Shown here: positions 42,494 to 50,932 of the stretch, one piece after another
How positions within the stretch are numbered: the stretch's first letter is position 1
Layout: each line of letters starts with the position of its first letter
Source of the DNA: Bacteroidales bacterium
GTDB taxonomy: Bacteria > Bacteroidota > Bacteroidia > Bacteroidales > UBA932
NCBI GenBank assembly: GCA_017427885.1
Contig: JAFRRW010000010.1
Span: 62,001-126,000, forward strand
Direction of reading: 5' to 3'
DNA length: 64,000 bases
Notes under the pieces: model-generated
The model's database searches: none
The model's input: only the letters and a program-made list of their open reading frames with translations
Told to the model about the DNA's origin: nothing
Position numbers and translations under genes: made by a program

Positions 42494-44785
42494 CTATAAT
42501 CTCGTTATTTCGGTTCCGGGATAATAATGGGACAGGATGTCACGGTAGCCGTATCCACGGGCGGCCATCACCGCGGCCCCGATCTGGCACAGGCCCACGC
42601 CGTGTCCCCAGCCCCGGCCCTTCAGGGTTATATGTTCAGGATCCGGCCAGGAAACCTCGAAATTCGAGCTCTTCAGATGGGATTCTGAGAGTATCTTCCT
42701 GATCATCAACTCCTTCCCTATTATCATCGAAAACATCGTCCCTACCACCTTTAGTTTCACTATCCTTCCCGAAGGCCCCCTCTCGACAGGAACGAGGTCC
42801 ACGAGTTCCCCTATCATATGGCCGGACTTGCGGGAGATCAGTTCCGACAGTTCTCCCTTGCCGTATGTCACTTCCCAGTCATAGAAATCTCTCGTCTCCA
42901 GGTCGTAATCGTTGAGGACCTGGGAAAGGATCGAGGAAGGAGGATTGTCGCAGAAGGGATCTCCCGACGGGTCATGGCCGGGAGTATCCGGAAGCGCCTG
43001 TAAATAAGGGATATCAGAATCTTCCCAGCAGGAAGGGAACACCTCAGTGACTCCCCCGCAGCATTTCGAGAAACGGGCGTCGCAGACCTCCCCTCCGAAG
43101 GTGAGGACCTCTCCCCAGGTCTGGTCGATCGCCTTTCGGACATTCTCCCCCACGGCCATCGTAAGGCCCTGGTATCTCTGGCAATGATCGTCAGCACAGA
43201 CGTCGAAGAGGGTATGGTCCTCGTGGTCGGCCCAGGAGATGAATTCCGGGACCTCCCCGACGGAGCCTTCGTCGACGACCTTTCCCTGGTTCCTCACGGA
43301 ATCAAGGAAGGTTACCAGCGAGGCCTCGTTCCTTATTTTCAGGGCCGGGGCGCTCACGAACACAGGAGGTTTATGGGGCAGGCCACGGTGAGACACTATG
43401 GCCATAACCCAGGACCTGGAGATGACGGCGTGGGCCTTCAGGAACTCCAGGGAGGCGCTGGCGCGCATCTCCGACGATATGACGCTAAGCAGATAGTCCT
43501 CCACCCCGACTATGTTGACGGCTGTCACCATCCCGTTTTCGACGATGAATTTCAGCCTCCCGGCGAACTTCTGGTCCACCTTCCTCTCCCAATGGAACTG
43601 CTTCCCGATCGTCACCCCGTACAGGATGAACGAGGGCTCGGCGAATATGGCGGAACGAGTCATCCCTCCGAAGAATATCTCGTCGTAGAGGACCCCGTTG
43701 TAGTCAATTTTCCCTTCGCGGTAGGACACTTTCTGGGGCCCCGCCCCGTCGGAAATGATTTCAAAGTTGATTTCCTTCGCCGACATTATCCCCACCTGGA
43801 TCTTAGGCTGGCGGCGACGGAGTTTCCAGACAATCTCCTTTTCCTCCTCTTCGCTCACAGTCACCTCGTCGAGCATCGCAGAAAGGGCCTTCACGTCCAG
43901 TTTTTCGAATTCGGATTCTACCGGGCAGACAAGGATTCCGGCCATGTCGGCGCAGCCGGGAGACATCGTCAGATGGTCATCCCCCGCGGAGAAATAGTGG
44001 CTGGAGCGGTGTTTCTCGCGGAAAACGATGATGCTGCGGTACTCTCCCCCTGTGTACCAGGTGTAGAGGTTGAACCTCGGCTCCCTGTCCCCTTCCACAA
44101 TGGGGGCGCAGTCTATCACCCTGTAGAAAAGTTTCGCCATCGATTTCGCCGTCCTGGCGCGCAGGGCGAAGATCCCCCGCAGGTATTTACGGTAATGGAA
44201 CACCCAGGCGTCCTGGATGGAAGTCATATACTCCAGCGGACCGTAGTCCTGGTGGCGGGAGGTATGGGGAAGAAGGGCGTCGATGTCGTTCTCCAATGGG
44301 GCCAGGTGCCTGGGACAGGCCTGGAAATGAAGATGCTCGGGGATGGAGGCACCGCTGGAAGGGCCGTTGTAGAAGAAGGTGAAACCCTGGAATTTCCGGC
44401 TCAGGTCGAGCACGTCCACGTAGTTGTGCCATATGGACTGGGGAACGTGGGAGTTCCGGACTATGACGAGATGGTCGGGGAAAATGGGATATGGGCTCAG
44501 GATGATGTCGTACTTGCGGCCCTTGCGGCCCTCGAAAGGCAGGAAGGCCTGCCTGGACGGACGGCTGTCACGGCACAGGAGGCATTTGCGGGAATTCACC
44601 GACGCCTCGTCGGTCCGGGCATCGCAGGAACCCATACGCGAAGGATTCAGCTGCAGCCTCACAGTCAGCCCGCCGACCTCCATCTCCCTGGTCCTCACGG
44701 ACTTCAGGGCCCTGTAATTGGCCGAGGCGAGGGGCCAGACTGAAAGCTGGTCCGAAATGAATTTCCCGATATCCTGTTTTTCCAT
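42494..44785 (-). CDS. DUF4922 (HIT-like) - SpoIID/LytB fusion protein
   Basis: A 763-residue two-part protein. N-terminal half: DUF4922, a HIT/GalT-like nucleotidyl-binding domain with CLLCRDSRP and the histidine motif IPEHLHFQACPR. C-terminal half (about 335-763): SpoIID/LytB domain (VEDYLLSVISSEMRASASLEFLKAHAVISRSW, GRGWGHGVGLCQIGAAVMAARGYGYRDILSHYYPGTEI), known in spore formers as a lytic transglycosylase on denuded glycan strands. There is no signal peptide, so the SpoIID domain appears cytoplasmic, which suits work on imported muropeptides. Between Nudix and ampG genes. Confidence 0.9.
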   Translation of the reverse strand: MEKQDIGKFISDQLSVWPLASANYRALKSVRTREMEVGGLTVRLQLNPSRMGSCDARTDEASVNSRKCLLCRDSRPSRQAFLPFEGRKGRKYDIILSPYPIFPDHLVIVRNSHVPQSIWHNYVDVLDLSRKFQGFTFFYNGPSSGASIPEHLHFQACPRHLAPLENDIDALLPHTSRHQDYGPLEYMTSIQDAWVFHYRKYLRGIFALRARTAKSMAKLFYRVIDCAPIVEGDREPRFNLYTWYTGGEYRSIIVFREKHRSSHYFSAGDDHLTMSPGCADMAGILVCPVESEFEKLDVKALSAMLDEVTVSEEEEKEIVWKLRRRQPKIQVGIMSAKEINFEIISDGAGPQKVSYREGKIDYNGVLYDEIFFGGMTRSAIFAEPSFILYGVTIGKQFHWERKVDQKFAGRLKFIVENGMVTAVNIVGVEDYLLSVISSEMRASASLEFLKAHAVISRSWVMAIVSHRGLPHKPPVFVSAPALKIRNEASLVTFLDSVRNQGKVVDEGSVGEVPEFISWADHEDHTLFDVCADDHCQRYQGLTMAVGENVRKAIDQTWGEVLTFGGEVCDARFSKCCGGVTEVFPSCWEDSDIPYLQALPDTPGHDPSGDPFCDNPPSSILSQVLNDYDLETRDFYDWEVTYGKGELSELISRKSGHMIGELVDLVPVERGPSGRIVKLKVVGTMFSMIIGKELMIRKILSESHLKSSNFEVSWPDPEHITLKGRGWGHGVGLCQIGAAVMAARGYGYRDILSHYYPGTEITRL

Positions 44786-44794
44786 ATATAATCG

Positions 44795-45388
44795 TTAGAG
44801 GAGGGCCTCCAGCAGATGACGGACCTTGGGGAATTCCCCCTCGAAATTCGGCGTCAGGATCCCCTTCCCGACGGCGGCTTCGATTTCATCGGGTGTCCAC
44901 CACTTCCCACCGCTCACCTCCCCGTTGGCAGGTGTCAGGCGGTAATTGCCTACGGTCCCGTACACGTTCACAAGTTCCTTTTCCCTTCCCGACTCATAGA
45001 CATAGGACATCAGATAGACCGCGTGGAAATCGAATAATCCGAGTTCCTCGCCAGCCTCGCGGATAAGGGCCTCCTCCAACTGTTCGCCGAAATCCACGTG
45101 GCCGCCCACGGCCGTGTCCCACATTCCGGGAAGGAGGTCCTTGTGCGCCCCGCGTTTCTGGAGGTAGAACAGGCCTTCCCTGTTGATTATGTGGAGATGA
45201 ACCACGGGGTGAAGGAGTTTCGAACCGCCGTGAACATATTTCCTGGTAGCCTCTCCCACCACCAGGCCGCTCTGCTCCACTATGGGGACCATTTCCCCGG
45301 GCCGGATTTCCTTCCCGTTGGAAGGCCTTTCCGCCGTGGGAAGGGGGAAAACGGTTACAGGTGAAAGAGGATATACGAGTTCGAACAT
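44795..45388 (-). CDS. Nudix hydrolase
   Basis: About 197 residues. A full Nudix box GGHVDFGEQLEEALIREAGEELGL is present, for hydrolysis of nucleoside diphosphates linked to another group; the overall form resembles the Idi/YfcD-type Nudix branch. I use the ATG at 45388; two codons upstream there is only a TTG. First gene of the muropeptide operon, 9 bp before DUF4922-SpoIID. It could act on UDP- or nucleotide-linked products of that pathway; this is inference. Confidence 0.92.
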   Translation of the reverse strand: MFELVYPLSPVTVFPLPTAERPSNGKEIRPGEMVPIVEQSGLVVGEATRKYVHGGSKLLHPVVHLHIINREGLFYLQKRGAHKDLLPGMWDTAVGGHVDFGEQLEEALIREAGEELGLFDFHAVYLMSYVYESGREKELVNVYGTVGNYRLTPANGEVSGGKWWTPDEIEAAVGKGILTPNFEGEFPKVRHLLEALL

Positions 45389-45408
45389 ATTCAACCGGTC
45401 ACTTCCTA

Positions 45409-45416
45409 CAAATATA
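45409..45416 (-). promoter_or_regulatory. -7 promoter element TATATTTG for the Nudix-SpoIID-AmpG-NamZ operon
   Basis: 20 bp before the Nudix ATG; no clear -33. Confidence 0.62.
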
Positions 45417-45461
45417 ATATTTTTACCCGGGATTCAGGAAGGTGTTCTACCCCTTTTTGAT

Positions 45462-45469
45462 TATTTTTG
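45462..45469 (+). promoter_or_regulatory. -7 promoter element TATTTTTG for the 45485 lipoprotein
   Basis: 15 bp before the ATG; divergent from the Nudix operon promoter. Confidence 0.55.
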
Positions 45470-45484
45470 TAAAAAATATTTTAC

Positions 45485-47428
45485 ATGAACAGAATCCTCC
45501 GCCTCGCGGCTATCCTGATGGTCGCAGTTCTTGCCTCCTGTACAAGTTCTTCGCATAAGAGCGAACCGGACAAACCAGTGATAATCACCCAGGTGTCTTT
45601 CAGCGATCTCACCAGGGACAATGCCCAAGGCTATCTGGAAGATCTCAAGAAGGCGGACGTATCGGTCGTGCTGCTGTCCCTGTGCATCTATTATGAAACC
45701 GGAGCCCGGAGGGATTCGACCATGGCGAAGATGAAAGAGGCCATCAGTTTCTTCGAAAAGGAAGGTTTCGAAGTCGGAGTCTGGACATCGTCGCTCGGAT
45801 ACGGAGGCAAGATGCCGCCGTTTGACGAAGTCTATCCGGAATATCAGCGACTTGTCAATTTCGACGGCAATTCCTGCGGCGCCGCCTGCACGACCGACAA
45901 AAAGTTCCTGGAACTGATCAAGGACAACATCCGCGATTTCGCAAAGGCGGGGGCCAAATTCATCCTGATGGACGACGAACTCGTACAGTCCGTACGTCCG
46001 GGATTCACCTGCGTATGTCCCGGCCATCTTGCCATGCTAAAGGAGGCGACGGGAAAGGATTTCACGAGGGAACAGGTCCGCGACCTATTCTCCGGCGCTC
46101 CGAGCGCTGACAGGACAGCCTTCCTGGACGTTATGGGCAAGAGCATGGAAGACTTCTGCAAGGGGCTGAGGGAGGCCGCCGACGAGGTCAATCCCGACAT
46201 CGTAATGGCCATCTGCTCGAGTTACACCCACTTTGACGCCGAGGGCGTCGATATGGAAAATCTTTCCAGAATCCTGGCGGGAAAGGGGCACAAGCCCTTC
46301 CTGCGTCTCAGCGGGGCGACATACTGGCCTGCGACCTGGCCCCATTATCCCGGAGTGACCCTCGGGGACGTGGTGGATTTCGTAAGGATGCAGATCGGAT
46401 GGCTGAGAGGACGCGACATCATCCTCTTCGACGAGAACGATCCCTCCCCCCGCAGAGTGGAGATCGTGCCTGAACCCTGGTGCGAACTCTACGACAAGGT
46501 GATGATGGCGAACGGAGGGGTCAACCGCCACAAATACTTTCTGTGCTATGACCCCGAGACCCGTGAGGGAAGGGAATACCTGGAGGCCCATATCGCGAAT
46601 ATGGAGGACGATAAGGTCCTTATGGACATGTTCATGGGCACTTCGCCCTGCGGTTTCAGAGTATGGAACTCCGAGCATCTCCTGAGGGATATCAACCTTC
46701 CGGACAAATATCCCGGCAACGGCGACATGATGGTCCGCGCCTCCCGTTCCGCCGGAGCCGTCTTCCTCACCGCCAACTCTATACCTGTCTGCTATGAGGG
46801 CTCCGGCTTCCCCGGGATTGCCTTCGGGGACCAGGCCCGCCTGCTGTCCTCCGAGGCCATCGGCAATGGCTTGATACTCGACGTACCTGCCGCTCTCGCC
46901 CTTCAGTCCAAAGGGATCGATGTCGGACTGGAAGAAGCGGTCCCGGTTCCGGACACTGAAGGCCTTCTCTATGGACTTGTTCCCCGCAAGGATGCCGAAG
47001 CACGGACCATTGGCGACCGCTGCATCCTCTGCAAGACAAAGGACGGACTGTTCGCAATCTACGGCTGGGACGGCTACGGAATGCTTTTCCGGGAACCTAG
47101 GCCCTGGAACGGATCAATCATCGAGGCCCAGTTGAAAGAACTGTACAAGGAAATGTCGGGAGGAAAGGACCTGCCCGTGTCTCTCAGGGATGACGCCCCC
47201 GGAATCTACCTCCTCCCTGCCCTTTCAAAAGACGGGAAACGGCTTTCCGTACTCGTATGCAACATGGTCGACTCCGAGACTGCTCCAGTCCTGGAAGTCC
47301 CTGCAGGCTGGGATGTGTCGAGGACACTGCGCACCGAAGCCGCTCCGGACAATGGCGGAGGACTTGCGCTGTCCGCAATTCCCAAAAGGGACTGGTGCGC
47401 CGTGGAATTCAAGAAAGCCGGGCGCTGA
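45485..47428 (+). CDS. Large lipoprotein of unknown function, possible GH-like TIM barrel
   Basis: A 647-residue lipoprotein (lipobox VLASC, C19). I do not recognise the family with certainty. The first 350 residues read like a TIM-barrel glycosidase: alternating strands and helices, FILMDDELVQS, CSSYTHFDAEGVD, ILFDENDPSPRR and other acidic strand ends that could be catalytic. The second half (LILDVPAALALQSKGIDVGL, later YLLPALSKDGKRLSVLVCN) resembles the accessory beta-rich domains seen after such barrels. Eleven or more cysteines are spread through the barrel, unusual for an exported protein. Convergent with GH92, 8 bp between stops. Confidence 0.6.
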   Translation: MNRILRLAAILMVAVLASCTSSSHKSEPDKPVIITQVSFSDLTRDNAQGYLEDLKKADVSVVLLSLCIYYETGARRDSTMAKMKEAISFFEKEGFEVGVWTSSLGYGGKMPPFDEVYPEYQRLVNFDGNSCGAACTTDKKFLELIKDNIRDFAKAGAKFILMDDELVQSVRPGFTCVCPGHLAMLKEATGKDFTREQVRDLFSGAPSADRTAFLDVMGKSMEDFCKGLREAADEVNPDIVMAICSSYTHFDAEGVDMENLSRILAGKGHKPFLRLSGATYWPATWPHYPGVTLGDVVDFVRMQIGWLRGRDIILFDENDPSPRRVEIVPEPWCELYDKVMMANGGVNRHKYFLCYDPETREGREYLEAHIANMEDDKVLMDMFMGTSPCGFRVWNSEHLLRDINLPDKYPGNGDMMVRASRSAGAVFLTANSIPVCYEGSGFPGIAFGDQARLLSSEAIGNGLILDVPAALALQSKGIDVGLEEAVPVPDTEGLLYGLVPRKDAEARTIGDRCILCKTKDGLFAIYGWDGYGMLFREPRPWNGSIIEAQLKELYKEMSGGKDLPVSLRDDAPGIYLLPALSKDGKRLSVLVCNMVDSETAPVLEVPAGWDVSRTLRTEAAPDNGGGLALSAIPKRDWCAVEFKKAGR

Positions 47429-47436
47429 GGATTGTT

Positions 47437-49764
47437 TCAGATACTTTCCCGCGGAGGGCAGCTTTCAGGAGAAGACGCCCATCGGCGGGACGGTTTCCTG
47501 CCCATCACGAACACCAGGGTTCCTCCCTTGGCAATGTCTTCGTGCAGTAAGTAATTCCTGTCATACCGCTTTCCGTTGAGGCGGGCCCGACGGATGTACA
47601 AATTCCCGTCCGAAGCGTGTTTCGCCTTGATGGTGAACACCTTGCCTTCTCCGACACGGACTGAGGCCTTCCTGAAAAGCGGGCTGCCGATCACGTAATG
47701 GCCGCTGGCGGGACAGACCGGGTAGAAACCGAGGGACGAGAAGATGTACCAGGCCGACATCTGGCCGGCGTCGTCGTTGCCCGACAGGCCGTCGGAACCG
47801 GGATGATACTCGTTCAGAAGCACTCCCCTGACCGTTTCCTGGGTTTTCCAGGGAAGGCCGGCATAGTTGTACAGATAGGCTATCTGGTGGCAGGGCTCGT
47901 TGCCGTGCCAGTATTCCTTGCGGCCGAAGAGGGTGTCCAGTTTCTCGACATAGCTGTCCCTGCCTCCCATACACTCCATCAACCCGTAGAGGTCGTGGGG
48001 AACGTACCAGGAGTAATGGCAGGGCTTGCCTTCGGTGATGAAAGGAGCCTTGTCGAAGGCGTTGTCCGCATCGATGAAGGTGCCGTCCTCGTGGCGACCC
48101 TGGGCATAGCCCGTACGGGGGTCGATGACATTCCGGTAGAACTGACTCCGGCGGGCCAGTTCGGCGGCCTCTTCCTTGTGGCCGAGTTCCCGGGCGAACT
48201 TCGCGAGGGCATAGTCGTCATAGGCATATTCCAGGGTACGGGAAACCTGTTCCTGACGGTGGAAAGCCTCCCTCACAGGGTCTTCAAGGGGGATATACCC
48301 ATACTTCAGATATGAATCCAGGGCCCTCCTGCCCTTCCCGTCCTTATACTCCTCATAGGTCTCGGGGATGTCGAAGGCATTCTTCCTCAGGGCCTCCCAG
48401 GCAGCCTCGACGTCAAAATTCCGGATACCCTTGAAATAGGCGTCGGCGATAAGGGAGGCGCAGTGGTCGCCGATCATCTCCGAGGTGTAACTGTTCCAGC
48501 ATGGGAAGATAGGGAGCCACCCGCCCTGGCGGTATTTGTCTATCAATGACTGGATCATATCTCCGGTCTGTTCGGGATAGAGAATGCTCAGAAGGGGATG
48601 CAGGGCACGGTAGGTGTCCCACATGCTATAGTCCTCATAATAGGTTCCGTCCGTTTTCTCGACAGTCGCTCCGCCGGCAAATGAGGGATATCTGCCGTCG
48701 GCATCGTTGAAGGCGTGGGGAAGGAAGGATGCGTGGTAGAGCGCCGTGTAGAAATTGGTCAGTGCCACCTCGTCGGGAGTCTCCACCCTGATGGCGGAGA
48801 GGCGGTCCTCCCAAATACCTGTAAGCCTGTCCCTTATGGCGTCAAAATCCCAGCCGGGGTTCTCCGCCTGCTGGTTCGCCCTCGCACCCTCGACATCGCA
48901 GAAAGAGGTCGCAACCCTCACGAGCACGGTCTCCCCGGCCTCGACGTCGAACTCCAGGTATGCCCCGAGATTCTTCAGGTTGCCGTCCGAGAGATTCCCC
49001 GGCATCGTTCCCTCAGCCGAGAACGTCCCCACACCTGTGACAGGCTTTGAGACCGTCACGCTGAAATAGCCGCTGAATCCCGCGGGTTCCCCCCATCCCT
49101 GATAAATCCTGTGGACCGGATTGCTGCCGCTCACCTCTCCATTGCCGGGATCCACGCACACCGTGGCCTGCGCCTCGTCGCTGTTGGGCTGGATTACCAG
49201 CCAGGCCTTCCCTGCATTCTTGTAGGTAAACCTGAAGATGCCGGTGCGTGATGTGCCCGTCATCTCGGCGAAAATCTCACCGCCGAAGAGAGGGACGCTG
49301 TAATAATCCGGACGGGCGGCCTCCTCTTCGTGGCTGAACAGGCTCGCCCTGTCCCCGGAAAGGCATTTCAGCGGCCCGCAGCCGGGCATCACCGTTACGG
49401 ATCCGTAGTCCTGGGTGGCCCCTCCGGTAATCCAGTGGGAGGCCCTGAACCCGGTGAGTTTCTCCCTGGAATAATAGAACGGGGAGGCACCCTTCCTTTC
49501 CGTGGATTCCGTCTCGGGGGTCCAGAAGTTCATTCCGTTGGGCTCGAGCACGGCCGGTATGGTCTGGCCCTTGTCCGCGCGCACTATCCTCTGCCCTGTC
49601 CTGGGGTCGATCTGAACGGCGTCGGTGTTTCCCTTCGACTCGTCGAACCTCTCCCCTGTCCCCGTCATCACGTCAACATAGGGTATCAGTTTCTTTCCCC
49701 CATCCCTTCCGGACAGGCCCAGACACAGTGACAGGAGGATCGGTATCAGCAATAATTTCTTCAT
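47437..49764 (-). CDS. GH92-family alpha-mannosidase
   Basis: Calcium-dependent exo-alpha-mannosidase, usually on high-mannose or yeast/host N-glycans. 775 residues from MKKLLLIPILLSLCLGLSG (signal peptide); two upstream ATGs in frame are less likely. N-terminal beta-sandwich (DVMTGTG, NFWTPETES), then the (alpha/alpha)6 barrel with SMWDTYRALHPLLSIL and GNDDAGQMSAWYIFSSLGFYPVCP, diagnostic of GH92. It has its own promoter, divergent from the Gfo/Idh gene. Confidence 0.95.
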   Translation of the reverse strand: MKKLLLIPILLSLCLGLSGRDGGKKLIPYVDVMTGTGERFDESKGNTDAVQIDPRTGQRIVRADKGQTIPAVLEPNGMNFWTPETESTERKGASPFYYSREKLTGFRASHWITGGATQDYGSVTVMPGCGPLKCLSGDRASLFSHEEEAARPDYYSVPLFGGEIFAEMTGTSRTGIFRFTYKNAGKAWLVIQPNSDEAQATVCVDPGNGEVSGSNPVHRIYQGWGEPAGFSGYFSVTVSKPVTGVGTFSAEGTMPGNLSDGNLKNLGAYLEFDVEAGETVLVRVATSFCDVEGARANQQAENPGWDFDAIRDRLTGIWEDRLSAIRVETPDEVALTNFYTALYHASFLPHAFNDADGRYPSFAGGATVEKTDGTYYEDYSMWDTYRALHPLLSILYPEQTGDMIQSLIDKYRQGGWLPIFPCWNSYTSEMIGDHCASLIADAYFKGIRNFDVEAAWEALRKNAFDIPETYEEYKDGKGRRALDSYLKYGYIPLEDPVREAFHRQEQVSRTLEYAYDDYALAKFARELGHKEEAAELARRSQFYRNVIDPRTGYAQGRHEDGTFIDADNAFDKAPFITEGKPCHYSWYVPHDLYGLMECMGGRDSYVEKLDTLFGRKEYWHGNEPCHQIAYLYNYAGLPWKTQETVRGVLLNEYHPGSDGLSGNDDAGQMSAWYIFSSLGFYPVCPASGHYVIGSPLFRKASVRVGEGKVFTIKAKHASDGNLYIRRARLNGKRYDRNYLLHEDIAKGGTLVFVMGRKPSRRWASSPESCPPRESI

Positions 49765-49791
49765 AATCATATCGGTATCTTGGTCATCTAT

Positions 49792-49799
49792 CAAATATA
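49792..49799 (-). promoter_or_regulatory. -7 promoter element TATATTTG for GH92
   Basis: 27 bp before the GH92 start. Confidence 0.6.
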
Positions 49800-49819
49800 C
49801 GAATTTTCCGGATATTCGC

Positions 49820-49827
49820 TATCTTTG
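49820..49827 (+). promoter_or_regulatory. -7 promoter element TATCTTTG for the Gfo/Idh-GH39-def-like operon
   Basis: 25 bp before the ATG at 49853. Confidence 0.62.
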
Positions 49828-49852
49828 TAAGAAACCTTACCTAACGGACTGA

Positions 49853-50887
49853 ATGAAAAAAAGAATCGGAATCATCGGCTGCGGAAAGATTGCACAGGTG
49901 CGGCATATACCCGAATTCAGCGCGCATCCCCAGGCCGAAATCGCAGGATACTACAACCCCACCCGCTCTAGGGCGGAACAAATGGCCCAAACCTACGGCG
50001 GCCGCGTCTATGACAGCATCGACGAGATGCTTGCAGACACTTCCGTGGACGCCGTGGTGATCTCCCTTGCCAACACCGCCCACGCAGAGGTGTCGATCAA
50101 AGCCCTGCAGTCCGGCAAGGACGTCCTTTGCGAGAAACCGATGGCGACGACACTCGAAGAATGCGAGGCTATGATGGATGCGGCCCGGGAATCCGGCAGG
50201 CTTCTGCTCATAGCCCAGAACCAGAGGCTCACCCCGGTCCACCGCCAGGCACGCGAGATGATAGCCTCCGGAGCGATAGGAAAGGTGCTGACCTTCCGGA
50301 CCACCTTCGGTCACGCCGGTCCCGAGACCTGGAGCGTCAATCCCGGGAAAGGCACCTGGTTCTTCAGCAAGGAGAAGGCCGCGATGGGCGTGATGGCCGA
50401 CCTCGGGGTGCACAAGATCGATCTGATAGATTATCTGCTGGACAGCAGGATTACGGACGTGGGAGCCCTGCTCTCCACATTGGACAAGACCGGTCCGGAC
50501 GGGAATCCCATCTCGGTCGACGACAACGCCCTGTGCATCCTCAGGATGGAGAACGGCGTGGTCGGGACGATGACCGCCAGCTGGACATATTACGGGGCCG
50601 AAGACAATTCCACGATCATCTACGGCACGGAAGGGATCCTGCGCATATATGACGATCCGGTACATTCCCTCAGGCTGATAGGCAGCGACGGTTCGGTCAG
50701 GGATTTCGACGTAGAAAGGATCCAGACGAACGACAACCAGACCTTTTCCGGCATCGCGGAAGCCTTCGTCGGGGCGCTGTTCTCCCGGGACGGAGGCGAA
50801 CTGTCTGCAGAAAAGGTACTTCCGGCGATGAAAGCCGTCTTCGCCGCCATCCGCAGCAGCGGCGAAGGCCGGTTCATCAAGATTTGA
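49853..50887 (+). CDS. Gfo/Idh/MocA-family oxidoreductase (cytoplasmic)
   Basis: A 344-residue NAD(P)-dependent sugar or inositol dehydrogenase. Rossmann motif GIIGCGKIAQVRHIPEF at the N-terminus and CEKPMATTLEEC with the catalytic lysine. No signal peptide, unlike the exported homologue at 15995. It is followed after 45 bp by a GH39-like gene, suggesting that it handles a sugar released by that enzyme. Confidence 0.93.
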   Translation: MKKRIGIIGCGKIAQVRHIPEFSAHPQAEIAGYYNPTRSRAEQMAQTYGGRVYDSIDEMLADTSVDAVVISLANTAHAEVSIKALQSGKDVLCEKPMATTLEECEAMMDAARESGRLLLIAQNQRLTPVHRQAREMIASGAIGKVLTFRTTFGHAGPETWSVNPGKGTWFFSKEKAAMGVMADLGVHKIDLIDYLLDSRITDVGALLSTLDKTGPDGNPISVDDNALCILRMENGVVGTMTASWTYYGAEDNSTIIYGTEGILRIYDDPVHSLRLIGSDGSVRDFDVERIQTNDNQTFSGIAEAFVGALFSRDGGELSAEKVLPAMKAVFAAIRSSGEGRFIKI

Positions 50888-50932
50888 CGAATTCCACATA
50901 TCCTGTATCACAGACATCTCAATATCAATTAT

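Noticed and set aside
43184-44743. 519-residue plus-strand open frame
   Set aside because: Antisense to the DUF4922-SpoIID gene, with no motif or promoter.
45392-45394. TTG start for the Nudix gene
   Set aside because: An ATG two codons downstream is the simpler start and lies 20 bp from the promoter motif.
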